NCBI RefSeq assembly: GCF_002102345.1
Contig: NZ_LQPP01000074.1
Location: 1-64,000 of the forward strand
Direction of reading: 5' to 3'
DNA: 64,000 nucleotides
Origin: Mycolicibacterium peregrinum
Lineage (GTDB): Bacteria > Actinomycetota > Actinomycetes > Mycobacteriales > Mycobacteriaceae
Part shown: in pieces, positions 51,191 to 59,852 of the stretch
How the letters are laid out: the number at the start of each line of letters is the position of its first letter
How positions within the stretch are numbered: position 1 is the stretch's first letter
Notes under the pieces: model-generated
The model's database searches: none
Told to the model about the DNA's origin: nothing
What the model saw: only the letters and a program-made list of their open reading frames with translations
Program-made: the position numbers and the translations under genes

Positions 51191-52510
51191 TCAGGCTGCT
51201 TCGTCCGCGAAGCCCGGAACCAGTTCGGTGGCAATGGCTTTCATCGGCACATGCGCGTCCAGCTGACAGCACATGGCGATGGTGGAGGCGATCACCCGCA
51301 GCGGGATGGCCAGGTTCGGCGGCAGATCCAGCTGGCGGGCGGTCCTGATCTGGGCCACCCAGTTGTCCATCTGTCCGGCCGCCATCCGCTGAATCCAGCG
51401 GCGGTTGTAGTGGAACACGTCGACCTCGATCGGTTCGACGTACTGGCGCAACATGTCGTCGACTTCCTCGATCGAAACCTGTTGGCCCTTCTGGATGAAA
51501 CCGGCTTCCTCCATGGTGGGCAGCAGCTCGTCGTAGTTCTCGTCCCGGGCCAGCCGGATGCACTCACCCAGAGCCGTCGGGAAGCCGTCGGGCAGTGGCG
51601 CGACAGCACCGAAGTCGATGACGCCCATCCGCCCGTCGGGCAGCAACATGAAGTTCCCCGGATGGGCATCGCCGTGCATCATCTGCAAGCGCTTGGGCGC
51701 ATCGAAGGTGAGTTCGGACAGTCGGGTGCCCATCAGGTCGCGCTGTTCGGGTGTGCCGTCGCGGATGATCACCGACATCGGGATGCCGTCCATCCATTCG
51801 GCGATGACGACCTTCGGTGCGCTGGCGACGATGGCCGGAATGCGGAAGTGCGGATCGTCGCGATACGCCTTGGCGAACGCACGCTGATTCTCGGCCTCGA
51901 GCCGGTAGTCCAGCTCCATGTCGGTGCGTTCGATCAGCTCGTCGACGATGCCCTGGATGTCGACACCGGGGGCCAGCTGCTTGAACACGCCGACCAGGCG
52001 CTGGATCGTCTTGAGGTCCGCGCGCAGCGCCTCGTCGGCACCGGGGTATTGGATCTTGACGGCCACCTCGCGGCCGTCGGACCAGATCGCCTTGTGCACC
52101 TGGCCGATGCTCGCCGAGGCCACCGGGGTGTCGTCGAAGGAGGTGAACCGCTCCCGCCATTTGGTGCCCAGCTGTGCATCGAGCACGCGGTGCACCTTGG
52201 CGGCCGGCAGCGGGGGAGCTTCGCGCTGCAATTTGGTCAGTGCTTCGCGGTACGGCTTGCCGTACTGCTCGGGGATGGCAGCCTCCAGCACCGACAGTGC
52301 CTGGCCCACCTTCATCGCTCCGCCCTTGAGTTCACCGAGCACGGCGAACAATTGCTGAGCGGCCTTGTCCATCAGTTCGGCAGTGACTTCGTCCTTGGAC
52401 TTGCCGGTCAGACGCTTGCCGAAGCCCAGTGCTGCCCGTCCGGCCATGCCGCCGGCCAGACCGGCCAGCTTCGCATTCCGTGCGACGCTTCCCCGTTTGA
52501 TGTCGGTCAC
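51191..52510 (-). CDS. ABC1/UbiB-family atypical kinase (Rv3197 counterpart)
   Basis: A 439-residue protein of the ABC1 (ADCK/UbiB) family: GAMKVGQALS (the KxGQ motif), VASASIGQVHKA (Ala-rich loop in place of the P-loop), REVAVKIQYPG, and MMHGDAHPGNFMLLPDGRMGVIDFGAV (catalytic and metal residues). In M. tuberculosis it lies beside whiB7 and is reported in the WhiB7 regulon, linked to macrolide tolerance. Older annotation as an ABC transporter is a misreading. The GTG at 52510 gives the usual start (VTDIKRGS). Confidence 0.9.
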   Translation of the reverse strand: MTDIKRGSVARNAKLAGLAGGMAGRAALGFGKRLTGKSKDEVTAELMDKAAQQLFAVLGELKGGAMKVGQALSVLEAAIPEQYGKPYREALTKLQREAPPLPAAKVHRVLDAQLGTKWRERFTSFDDTPVASASIGQVHKAIWSDGREVAVKIQYPGADEALRADLKTIQRLVGVFKQLAPGVDIQGIVDELIERTDMELDYRLEAENQRAFAKAYRDDPHFRIPAIVASAPKVVIAEWMDGIPMSVIIRDGTPEQRDLMGTRLSELTFDAPKRLQMMHGDAHPGNFMLLPDGRMGVIDFGAVAPLPDGFPTALGECIRLARDENYDELLPTMEEAGFIQKGQQVSIEEVDDMLRQYVEPIEVDVFHYNRRWIQRMAAGQMDNWVAQIRTARQLDLPPNLAIPLRVIASTIAMCCQLDAHVPMKAIATELVPGFADEAA

Positions 52511-52567
52511 CAGACCATCATCCACGATGCTCCTGAATGCGCCGCAACTAACTGGCAACATTCGTTT

Positions 52568-53419
52568 TCAACACGGGCAGTCGGGGTGACGGGACCAATG
52601 TCTGGCGGCGATCGCGTACCCGTCGGCGTCGAGTTCGAGTGTGGTGTTGAGCGTCGGCGGCGCCTCGGGCGCCGGCTGCGTACCCCCGGAATGGCTGACG
52701 GCACGGATCACCAGATCGACCTGACGCATTGCCAGGGCGGCGGTGGCCAGGATGGTCGCGCGGCTCGCACTGCCCACGGCACCTCTGAGCTGGGTGGCCA
52801 CGGCCGGCCACGCCGCGTCGCGATCGGCACGGTGCAGATCGGCGCAGTGTAGGCAGCTGGTCAGGCCGGGGACCACCAGCGGCCCCACCAGACCGGCGCC
52901 GTCGCGGACCCGCACCGGCAGGTGGGCGATCCCGCCGCGATGCAGTTCTTGCAGCAGCCGCGGGTCGGACATCTGGTAATCGGCCAGCACCACGAGGTCG
53001 GTGGAGGCCGCCACATTCCTGGTGTGCGGGTGCGTGCTGTGCCTGACCCGAGCGCCTGAGCAGCGCAGGCCGTTGGTCAGCAGTTCCGACAGCGGGCCGC
53101 GCCCGTGCACGCGGATGGAGGCCGACCGGGTCGGCCGTGGCGGGGCGGCCGTCAGTGTCGTGAGCATCCCCGCTTCGGTCAACGCGCCGATGAGCTCGTC
53201 GATCCCCTCGGCAGCATCATCGAATGTTCCTGCAGCCGTAAGCAATTCGTCGTGGGTGGCGCCGGCCTGCAGTGCCCGCAGCAGATCGGCCAATTGCGCC
53301 TGGCGCATTCCGGCCGGCGGCCGCACCAGTACCGCGCGCCGCGGATCCCAGCCCAGCTGCACCGAGTCGTCGGGACGCAGCAGGATCGGGCGGCCTGCGG
53401 CGAGCACGTAGCGCGTCAT
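52568..53419 (-). CDS. Orphan TOMM cyclodehydratase-like protein (Rv3196 counterpart)
   Basis: A 283-residue protein. The N-terminal 80 residues (AVLVRPPAGMRQAQLADLLRALQAG) look like a leader-peptide-binding winged helix. The rest is a degenerate E1/ThiF-like fold with paired CxxC-type zinc sites: SCLHCADLH near 195 and CPC at the very C-terminus. This is the arrangement of bacteriocin cyclodehydratase-domain proteins. No YcaO or precursor gene lies near, so its job outside RiPP synthesis is unknown. It precedes the ABC1 kinase gene on the same strand. Confidence 0.75.
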   Translation of the reverse strand: MTRYVLAAGRPILLRPDDSVQLGWDPRRAVLVRPPAGMRQAQLADLLRALQAGATHDELLTAAGTFDDAAEGIDELIGALTEAGMLTTLTAAPPRPTRSASIRVHGRGPLSELLTNGLRCSGARVRHSTHPHTRNVAASTDLVVLADYQMSDPRLLQELHRGGIAHLPVRVRDGAGLVGPLVVPGLTSCLHCADLHRADRDAAWPAVATQLRGAVGSASRATILATAALAMRQVDLVIRAVSHSGGTQPAPEAPPTLNTTLELDADGYAIAARHWSRHPDCPC

Positions 53420-53480
53420 GCGATGACTCTGCCACGGCGGCGGACACCGCCGTTTCAGTTATCCACAGGGCCCGCGACGG

Positions 53481-54905
53481 TCAGTTGTTGCCGTCGTCGC
53501 CCTTGTCGTCGTCGCCCTCGCGCTGCTCTTTCTCCAGGTCGGCCTCTTTTTCAAGATCAGCCAAAGCCTGTTCGAAGGCACTGTCGATGCCGGAGGTGTC
53601 GCCGCCGATCATCCGGTCGATGAAGCCGGCCGGCTCGTCGAGATCGGCTGCGGTCGGCAGCAGGTCGGGGTGCTGCCACACGCTGTCGCGGACATCGGTG
53701 CCGACGGCCTCGGTGAGCCGTTCCCACAGCACCGCGGCTTCGCGCATCTTGCGGGGGCGCAGTTCCAGGCCGACGAGCGTGGCGAAGGTCTGTTCGGCGG
53801 GGCCGCCGGTAGCACGCCGACGGCGGAGCATTTCGGCCAGCGCGGAGGTACCGGGAATGCGATCGCCCAGCGCTGCGGTGACGACGGTCTGCACCCAGCC
53901 TTCGATGAGGGCCAGCAGGGTTTCGAGCCGTTCCAGGGCGGCTTCCTGTTCGGGTGTGGCCTTGGGCTCGAAGATGCCTTGATTGAGCAGCTGTTCCATC
54001 TCCGACGGGTCGCCGAGGGAGGCCGGGTTGAACCCGCGGGCGAAGTCCTCGATGCCCGACATGTCGACCTTCATGCCCTTGGCGAAGGCCTCGACGGCGC
54101 CGAGCAGCTGGCTCGACAGCCACGGCACATGGCTGAACAGCCGGTGGTGGGCGGCCTCGCGGGCGGCCAGGAAGGTCAGGATCTCGCTGCGTGGTCGCTC
54201 CAGCCCCTCGGCCAGAGGTTCGATCGCCTCGGGCATGAGGGCCGCGACCCCCTTGGGGCCCAGCGGCAGGCCGACGTCGGTGGAGGTCAGCACCTCGCGG
54301 GAGAGCTTGCCCAGCGCCTGGCCCAGTTGGGAGCCGAACGCCATGCCGCCCATCTGCGACATCATCGCCAGCAGCGGGCCGGCCATGCTCTTGGCTTCTT
54401 CGGGCAGCGCCGACGCCCACACCGAGGAGATCTGCTCAGCCACCGGGTCACACAGTCGCTTCCAGGTGTCCAGCGTGTTGTCCAGCCAGTCGCTCGGGGT
54501 CCACGCCACCGACCGGGTGGTGCCCGCGGGGAGCGGGGTGACTCCGTCGAGCCAGGTCTCGGCCAGTCGTACCGCGTCGGCGACTGCGCTCGCGGTCTTC
54601 TCCGGCACCGGGGCGACGAATCCGATCGAGTTGGACGCCAACTGCCGGGCCAGGTCGTAGTTCACCGGACCGGATTGTTTGCCGCCCATGGCGCCGCCTG
54701 CGCCGCTGAACATCTCCCCGAGCTTGGTGAAGATCTGCCCGAGATCGCCCATGTCGAAGTTGGCTCCGCCCATGCCGAAACCGAACGGATCCGACCCCGG
54801 ACCTGGCCCGGAGTTGCCGGAACCGGATCCCGAATCGGGGTCCTTCTTGTCTTTGTCTCGGTCGGGGTCGTTCCCGGCGGAGAAGCCGAAGGGCAGGTCA
54901 GCCAT
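53481..54905 (-). CDS. DUF2342 zinc-dependent metalloprotease-like protein (Rv3195 counterpart)
   Basis: A 474-residue protein. Residues 1-75 are disordered, Gly/Asp/Pro-rich (PGPGSDPFGFGMGG). The catalytic-like motif EAAHHRLF (in FLAAREAAHHRLFSHVPW, near 250) resembles HExxH-type zincins of the DUF2342/TIGR03624 family, with a C-terminal acidic tail (KEQREGDDDKGDDG). It is cytoplasmic. The ATG at 54905 (MADLPFGF) is taken as start; one at 54923 would add six residues. It is divergent from the Lon-like protease gene, as in M. tuberculosis. Confidence 0.85.
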   Translation of the reverse strand: MADLPFGFSAGNDPDRDKDKKDPDSGSGSGNSGPGPGSDPFGFGMGGANFDMGDLGQIFTKLGEMFSGAGGAMGGKQSGPVNYDLARQLASNSIGFVAPVPEKTASAVADAVRLAETWLDGVTPLPAGTTRSVAWTPSDWLDNTLDTWKRLCDPVAEQISSVWASALPEEAKSMAGPLLAMMSQMGGMAFGSQLGQALGKLSREVLTSTDVGLPLGPKGVAALMPEAIEPLAEGLERPRSEILTFLAAREAAHHRLFSHVPWLSSQLLGAVEAFAKGMKVDMSGIEDFARGFNPASLGDPSEMEQLLNQGIFEPKATPEQEAALERLETLLALIEGWVQTVVTAALGDRIPGTSALAEMLRRRRATGGPAEQTFATLVGLELRPRKMREAAVLWERLTEAVGTDVRDSVWQHPDLLPTAADLDEPAGFIDRMIGGDTSGIDSAFEQALADLEKEADLEKEQREGDDDKGDDGNN

Positions 54906-54983
54906 ACCCACAACGGTACTCATGACGAGGTGCCCGGGTGTGCCTGTGGGTCACGCTGTGGGTGAACACGGTGGTTCAGGCTT

Positions 54984-54989
54984 TACTGT
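54984..54989 (+). promoter_or_regulatory. -10 hexamer TACTGT, leaderless start of the Lon-like protease gene
   Basis: TACTGT, then GGGCGGC (7 nt), then the GTG at 54997. There is no ribosome site, so a leaderless mRNA is likely. Confidence 0.5.
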
Positions 54990-54996
54990 GGGCGGC

Positions 54997-56034
54997 GTGA
55001 ACAGGCGGATTTTGACGCTGCTGGTTGCGCTGGTGCCGATTGTGGCGTTCGGCGTCCTGCTGTCGGTGGTGACCGTGCCCTTCGTCTCGTTGGGGCCCGG
55101 TCCGACGTTCAACACCCTGGGCGAGGTCGAGGGCAAGCAGGTGGTCGACATCAAGAGCACCGAGGGCCCGGCCGATCTGGTCCACCCGACGTCGGGGCAC
55201 CTGAACATGACCACGGTGTCCCAGCGTGACGGTCTGACCCTGGGCCAGGCGCTGGCGTTGTGGATGTCGGGCCGCGAGCAACTGGTGCCGCGCGATCTGG
55301 TCTACCCGCCCGACAAATCCAAGAACGAGATCGACGAGGCCAACAACTCGGATTTCAAGCGGTCCGAGGACAGCGCCGAGTACGCGGCGCTGTCGTTCCT
55401 GAAGTACCCGGTGGCGGTGACCGTGCAGAGCGTCACCGATCCGGGCCCCTCGGCGGGCAAGCTGCGCGACGGTGACGCGATCGACGGCGTCAACGGGGTA
55501 CCGGTGGCCAACCTCGAGGAGTTCCAGGCCATCTTGAAGAAGACCAAGCCGGGCGAGCAGCTCGTGATCGACTTCCGTCGCAAGAACGCCCCGCCAGGGG
55601 TCGCGACGATCACGCTCGGGGACAACCCGGATCGGGACTACGGGTTCCTGGGCGTGGGTGTGCTCGATGCGCCGTGGGCGCCGTTCGCCATCGACTTCAA
55701 CCTGGCCAACATCGGCGGCCCGTCCGCCGGGCTGATGTTCAGCTTGGCCGTCGTCGACAAGCTGAGCACCGGCGATCTCAACGACGGCAAGTTCATCGCG
55801 GGCACCGGAACCATCACCGGTGAGGGCAAGGTCGGGTCCATCGGTGGCATCACGCACAAGATGCTGGCGGCCAAGGAAGCGGGCGCCACGGTGTTCCTGG
55901 TGCCGGCCGACAACTGCACCGAGGCGCGTTCTGCGCCTCAGGACGGCATGGAGTTGGTGAAGGTGGACACCCTGACCCAGGCCGTCGATGCGTTGCACAC
56001 GATTTCTGCCGGTGGCGAACCGCCTCGTTGCTGA
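54997..56034 (+). CDS. Membrane-anchored PDZ / Lon-like Ser-Lys protease (Rv3194c counterpart)
   Basis: A 345-residue protein. A membrane helix at about 5-30 leads to an extracytoplasmic region with a PDZ domain (about 130-215, AGKLRDGDAIDGVNGVPVANLEEFQAIL). A C-terminal S16 Lon-like domain follows, with the serine in NIGGPSAGLMFSLAVVDKL and the lysine in GGITHKMLAAKEAGA. It resembles YlbL of Bacillus. Substrates in mycobacteria are unknown. Confidence 0.9.
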   Translation: MNRRILTLLVALVPIVAFGVLLSVVTVPFVSLGPGPTFNTLGEVEGKQVVDIKSTEGPADLVHPTSGHLNMTTVSQRDGLTLGQALALWMSGREQLVPRDLVYPPDKSKNEIDEANNSDFKRSEDSAEYAALSFLKYPVAVTVQSVTDPGPSAGKLRDGDAIDGVNGVPVANLEEFQAILKKTKPGEQLVIDFRRKNAPPGVATITLGDNPDRDYGFLGVGVLDAPWAPFAIDFNLANIGGPSAGLMFSLAVVDKLSTGDLNDGKFIAGTGTITGEGKVGSIGGITHKMLAAKEAGATVFLVPADNCTEARSAPQDGMELVKVDTLTQAVDALHTISAGGEPPRC

Positions 56035-56132
56035 AACCCGCGCGCAGCCTGTGGATGGCTAGAGTTGTAGAAAATCGGGCGGCCCCGTCGGGCATGCCAC
56101 GAGTCCACCGAGGCTGAAACGGGAGTTCACGA

Positions 56133-59100
56133 GTGGGGATGCGGCCCGCGGCGAGGATGCCGAAGCTGACGCGACGTAGCCGGATACTGATCGGCCTGGC
56201 ACTGGTGGCAGTGCTGGCGCTGCTGATCGGACCTCGGGTCGTCGACGGCTATGTCGACTGGTTGTGGTTCGGCGAGCTGGGGTACCGCTCGGTGTTCACC
56301 ACGGTGCTGGCCACCCGGCTCATCGTGTTCCTCGTGGTCGGTCTGCTCATCGGTCTGGTGGTGTTCGCCGGCCTGGCCCTGGCCTACCGCACCCGTCCGG
56401 TGTTCGTGCCGGCGGCGGGCCCGAACGATCCGGTGGCGCGTTACCGGACCACCGTGTTGGCCCGGCTGCGCTTGTTCGGCATCGGGGTGCCGGTCTTCAT
56501 CGGCCTGCTGGCCGGCGTCATCGCGCAGAGCTATTGGGTGCGCGTGCAGTTGTTCCTGCACGGCAGTGACTTCGGGATCACCGATCCGCAGTTCGGTCGG
56601 GACCTGGGCTTCTACGCGTTCGACCTGCCCTTCTATCGGCTGGTGCTGACGTATCTGTTCGTCGCGACCTTCCTGGCGTTCATCGCGAATCTGCTGGGGC
56701 ACTACGTTTTCGGTGGTATCCGTCTCGCCGGTCGCAGCGGAGCGCTGAGCCGCGCCGCGCGCATCCAGCTGATCAGCCTGGTGGGCTTTCTGATCCTGCT
56801 CAAGGCATTCGCGTACTGGCTGGACCGCTACGAGTTGCTGAGCAATACCCGCGCAGGCAAGCCGTTCACCGGTGCGGGCTACACCGACATCAACGCCGTG
56901 CTGCCTGCCAAGCTGATCCTGCTGGCGATCGCCCTGATCTGCGCGGTGGCGGTGTTCTCGGCGATCGTGCTGCGTGACTTGCGGATTCCGGCCATCGGCG
57001 TGGTGCTGTTGCTGCTGAGCTCGATGGTGGTCGGCGCGGGGTGGCCGCTGATCGTCGAGCAGTTCAGCGTCAAGCCCAACGCCGCGCAGAAGGAAAGCGA
57101 GTACATCAGCCGCAGTATCACCGCGACCCGGCAGGCCTACGGGCTCACCGACGACACGGTGACGTACCGCAATTACGAGAGCAACGGTCAGACCACCGCC
57201 GCGCAGGTCGCTGCGGACCGGGCCACCACGTCGAACATCCGGTTGCTCGATCCGACGATCGTGAGCCCCGCGTTCACCCAGTTCCAGCAGGGCAAGAACT
57301 TCTACTTCTTCCCGGATCAGCTGGCCATCGACCGCTACGCCGGCCCCGACGGCAACCTTCGTGACTTCGTCGTCGCCGCACGCGAACTCAATCCCGACCG
57401 GCTGATCGAGAACCAGCGCGACTGGATCAACCGGCACACCGTCTACACCCATGGCAACGGCTTCATCGCCTCGCCGGCCAACACGGTGCGCGGTATTGCC
57501 AACGACCCCAACCAGAACGGTGGTTACCCGGAGTTCCTCGCCAGCGTCGTCGGCGCCAACGGCAAGGTGGTCTCGCCGGGGCCGGCACCGCTGGACCAGC
57601 CCCGGGTGTACTTCGGGCCGGTGATCGCCGACACCTCGGCCGACTATGCGATCGTCGGCAAGAACGGTGACGTCGACCGCGAATACGACTACGAGACCAA
57701 CACCGACACCAAGAACTACACGTACTCGGGCACCGGCGGTGTCCCGATCGGTAACTGGCTGGCCCGGTCGGTGTTCGCCGCCAAGTTCGCCGAGCGGAAC
57801 TTCCTGCTGTCCAACGTGATCGGTGAGAACAGCAAGATCCTGTTCAACCGGGATCCGGCCGAGCGGGTGGAGGCGGTGGCGCCGTGGCTGACCACCGACA
57901 CATCCGTGTACCCGGCGATCGTCAACAAGCGCATGGTCTGGATCGTCGACGGCTACACCACGCTGGACAACTATCCGTATTCGGAGTTGACGACGCTGTC
58001 GAGTGCGACAGCCGACTCCAACGAGGTGGCCGTCAACCGGTTGGCACCGGACAAGCAGGTGTCCTACATCCGCAACTCGGTCAAGGCCACCGTCGATGCC
58101 TACGACGGCACGGTCACGCTGTACGCCCAGGACGAACAGGATCCGGTGCTCAAGGCCTGGATGAGCGTGTTCCCCGGCACGGTCAAGCCGAAGGCGGACA
58201 TCTCTCCGGAGCTGCAGGCGCACCTGCGCTATCCCGAGGATCTGTTCAAGGTTCAGCGGTCGCTGCTGACCAAGTACCACGTCGACGACCCGGTGAAGTT
58301 CTTCACCAACGCCGACTTCTGGAACGTGCCGCTGGATCCCAACCCGACGGCGAGCAGCTATCAGCCGCCGTTCTACATCGTCGCCAAAGACCTGGTGAAC
58401 AACGATGGTTCGCCGTCGTTCCAGTTGACGAGCGCCCTGAACTGGCTGCAGCGCGAGTTCCTGGCTGCCTATGTCAGTGCCAGCTCGGATCCGTCGACCT
58501 ACGGCAAGATCACGGTGCTGACGATCCCCGGCGAGGTCAAGGGTCCCAAGCAGGCGTTCAACGCGATCAGTACCGATACCGCGGTGACGCAGGACCTCGG
58601 TGTGATCGGACGCGACAACCTGAACCGGATCCGGTGGGGCAACCTGTTGACCCTGCCGGTGGCCGACGGTGGATTGCTTTATGTGGCACCGGTTTACGCG
58701 TCACCGGGAACCAGTGACGCCGCCTCGACCTATCCGCGGTTGATCCGCGTGGCCATGCTCTACGGCGACAAGGTCGGCTACGGCCCGACCGTCGGTGCCG
58801 CGCTGACCGAGCTGTTCGGGCCGGGTGCCGGCGCCACCGCCACCAATGTGGCTCCCACCGACGGCAAGCCGCAGTCTGCCGGGACGCCGGAAGCAGCACC
58901 GGCGGCGCCGCCACCGGCCAATGCCGACGGCCAGGCACCGCAGGTCGTTGCGCCTCCGGCCGCGATCCCGCCGGGTGAGTCCGTGCAGCTGTCCCCGGCC
59001 AAGTCCGCGGCGCTCAAGGACGTCGAGTCGGCGCTGTCGGAGGCACAGGACGCGCAGCGCAGTGGCGACTTCGGCAAGTACGGGCAGGCGTTGCAGCGCT

Positions 59101-59138
59101 TGAACGATGCGATGAACAAGTTCAACACCGCCAAGTAG
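56133..59138 (+). CDS. UPF0182 multi-pass membrane protein (Rv3193c counterpart)
   Basis: A 1001-residue protein. The N-terminal third has about seven membrane helices (from 21 to about 310); the rest is a large extracytoplasmic domain (YGLTDDTVTYRNYES, NPDRLIENQRDWINRHTVYTHGNG). A Pro/Ala-rich linker near 905-945 precedes a helical tail (LKDVESALSEAQDAQRSGDFGKYGQALQRLNDAM). It matches COG1615/UPF0182, function unknown. The GTG at 56133 or ATG at 56139 may start it. The last codons and stop are the first unit of a 34-bp tandem repeat. Confidence 0.93.
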   Translation: MGMRPAARMPKLTRRSRILIGLALVAVLALLIGPRVVDGYVDWLWFGELGYRSVFTTVLATRLIVFLVVGLLIGLVVFAGLALAYRTRPVFVPAAGPNDPVARYRTTVLARLRLFGIGVPVFIGLLAGVIAQSYWVRVQLFLHGSDFGITDPQFGRDLGFYAFDLPFYRLVLTYLFVATFLAFIANLLGHYVFGGIRLAGRSGALSRAARIQLISLVGFLILLKAFAYWLDRYELLSNTRAGKPFTGAGYTDINAVLPAKLILLAIALICAVAVFSAIVLRDLRIPAIGVVLLLLSSMVVGAGWPLIVEQFSVKPNAAQKESEYISRSITATRQAYGLTDDTVTYRNYESNGQTTAAQVAADRATTSNIRLLDPTIVSPAFTQFQQGKNFYFFPDQLAIDRYAGPDGNLRDFVVAARELNPDRLIENQRDWINRHTVYTHGNGFIASPANTVRGIANDPNQNGGYPEFLASVVGANGKVVSPGPAPLDQPRVYFGPVIADTSADYAIVGKNGDVDREYDYETNTDTKNYTYSGTGGVPIGNWLARSVFAAKFAERNFLLSNVIGENSKILFNRDPAERVEAVAPWLTTDTSVYPAIVNKRMVWIVDGYTTLDNYPYSELTTLSSATADSNEVAVNRLAPDKQVSYIRNSVKATVDAYDGTVTLYAQDEQDPVLKAWMSVFPGTVKPKADISPELQAHLRYPEDLFKVQRSLLTKYHVDDPVKFFTNADFWNVPLDPNPTASSYQPPFYIVAKDLVNNDGSPSFQLTSALNWLQREFLAAYVSASSDPSTYGKITVLTIPGEVKGPKQAFNAISTDTAVTQDLGVIGRDNLNRIRWGNLLTLPVADGGLLYVAPVYASPGTSDAASTYPRLIRVAMLYGDKVGYGPTVGAALTELFGPGAGATATNVAPTDGKPQSAGTPEAAPAAPPPANADGQAPQVVAPPAAIPPGESVQLSPAKSAALKDVESALSEAQDAQRSGDFGKYGQALQRLNDAMNKFNTAK

Positions 59139-59207
59139 CGGAGCGGATTGGCGCGACGGTTACGCCAAGTAGCGGAGCGGATTGGCGCGACGGTTACGCC
59201 AAGTAGC
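59130..59207 (+). repeat. 34-bp tandem repeat (two full copies and one partial) at a gene end
   Basis: A 34-bp unit beginning GCCAAGTAGCGGAGCGGATT occurs at 59130-59163 and again, identically, at 59164-59197; the first 10 bp recur at 59198-59207. The first unit holds the last two codons and the TAG stop of the UPF0182 gene. It resembles a mycobacterial VNTR locus. Confidence 0.95.
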
Positions 59208-59305
59208 CGTCTGCGCTCCATCGAATATTGGTGCATCACCGGGCCGCTCCGGTGGGTGACAATGGACCAGTATTCGGTGGACGTCGCGCGGGTGGGGAGT
59301 CGCTG

Positions 59306-59827
59306 GTGGCGGTGACGATTTCGCAAGTGCTGGGCAGCCATCCCGAGCAACTGGTGTCAGCCGCCGGTGACGTGGCCTCGGCGGCGGGTGACATCGACAA
59401 TCAGATCGCCCGCGAGCGCCTGCAGTTGACCAGGTTGGCGTCGGACTGGCGCGGCACCTCGTCGGACACCGCACAGGGTCACGCCAACGAGATGTTCGGC
59501 GATCAGGAGCTTTACCGGGACAGGCTCAAGTTGCTGCACACGGCGATGTCCTCCGGCGGTGCGGAGCTCGGCAGCATCCGCACCCGGGTGTCGGATCTGG
59601 TGTCGAGTCCGGAGGCGGACCTGTTCGACATCTCCGACGAGGGCCGGGTCTCGCTGGGATGGCGACTGAAGGCCCTGGTGGCGGTATATCCGGTACTGGC
59701 GCTGAAGTGGGGGATGCGGCGGCTGGCGTTGCAGACGTCCATTCAGACCGCCTTGGCCGAATTCGACGCGGCGGACAAGTCGACGGCCAGCAAGATGGAC
59801 CGGATCAACAAGGGGCTCGTGAAATGA
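59306..59827 (+). CDS. WxG-type ESX partner protein
   Basis: A 173-residue helical protein. The first 100 residues look like a WXG100 hairpin: VTISQVLGSHPEQLVSAAGDVASAAGDIDNQI, then W48-R-G50 at the turn (SDWRGTSSDTAQGHANEM), then a second helix. A hydrophobic stretch (LKALVAVYPVLALKWG, about 125-140) and an amphipathic tail follow. I take it as the partner of the next gene, 25 bp downstream. The GTG at 59306 follows GGGGAG; a GTG two codons later is possible. Confidence 0.7.
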   Translation: MAVTISQVLGSHPEQLVSAAGDVASAAGDIDNQIARERLQLTRLASDWRGTSSDTAQGHANEMFGDQELYRDRLKLLHTAMSSGGAELGSIRTRVSDLVSSPEADLFDISDEGRVSLGWRLKALVAVYPVLALKWGMRRLALQTSIQTALAEFDAADKSTASKMDRINKGLVK

Positions 59828-59852
59828 CGCCCCGGGCCGTCGGCTGCGTGAC

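Noticed and set aside
56127..58280. A 717-codon open frame on the minus strand across the UPF0182 gene
   Set aside because: It is the antisense shadow of a GC-rich gene: rich in Arg, His, Gln and Asp, with no domain, while the plus strand has a clear membrane protein.
59130..59207. CRISPR-like repeats
   Set aside because: The 34-bp units are directly adjacent with no spacers, so this is a tandem duplication.
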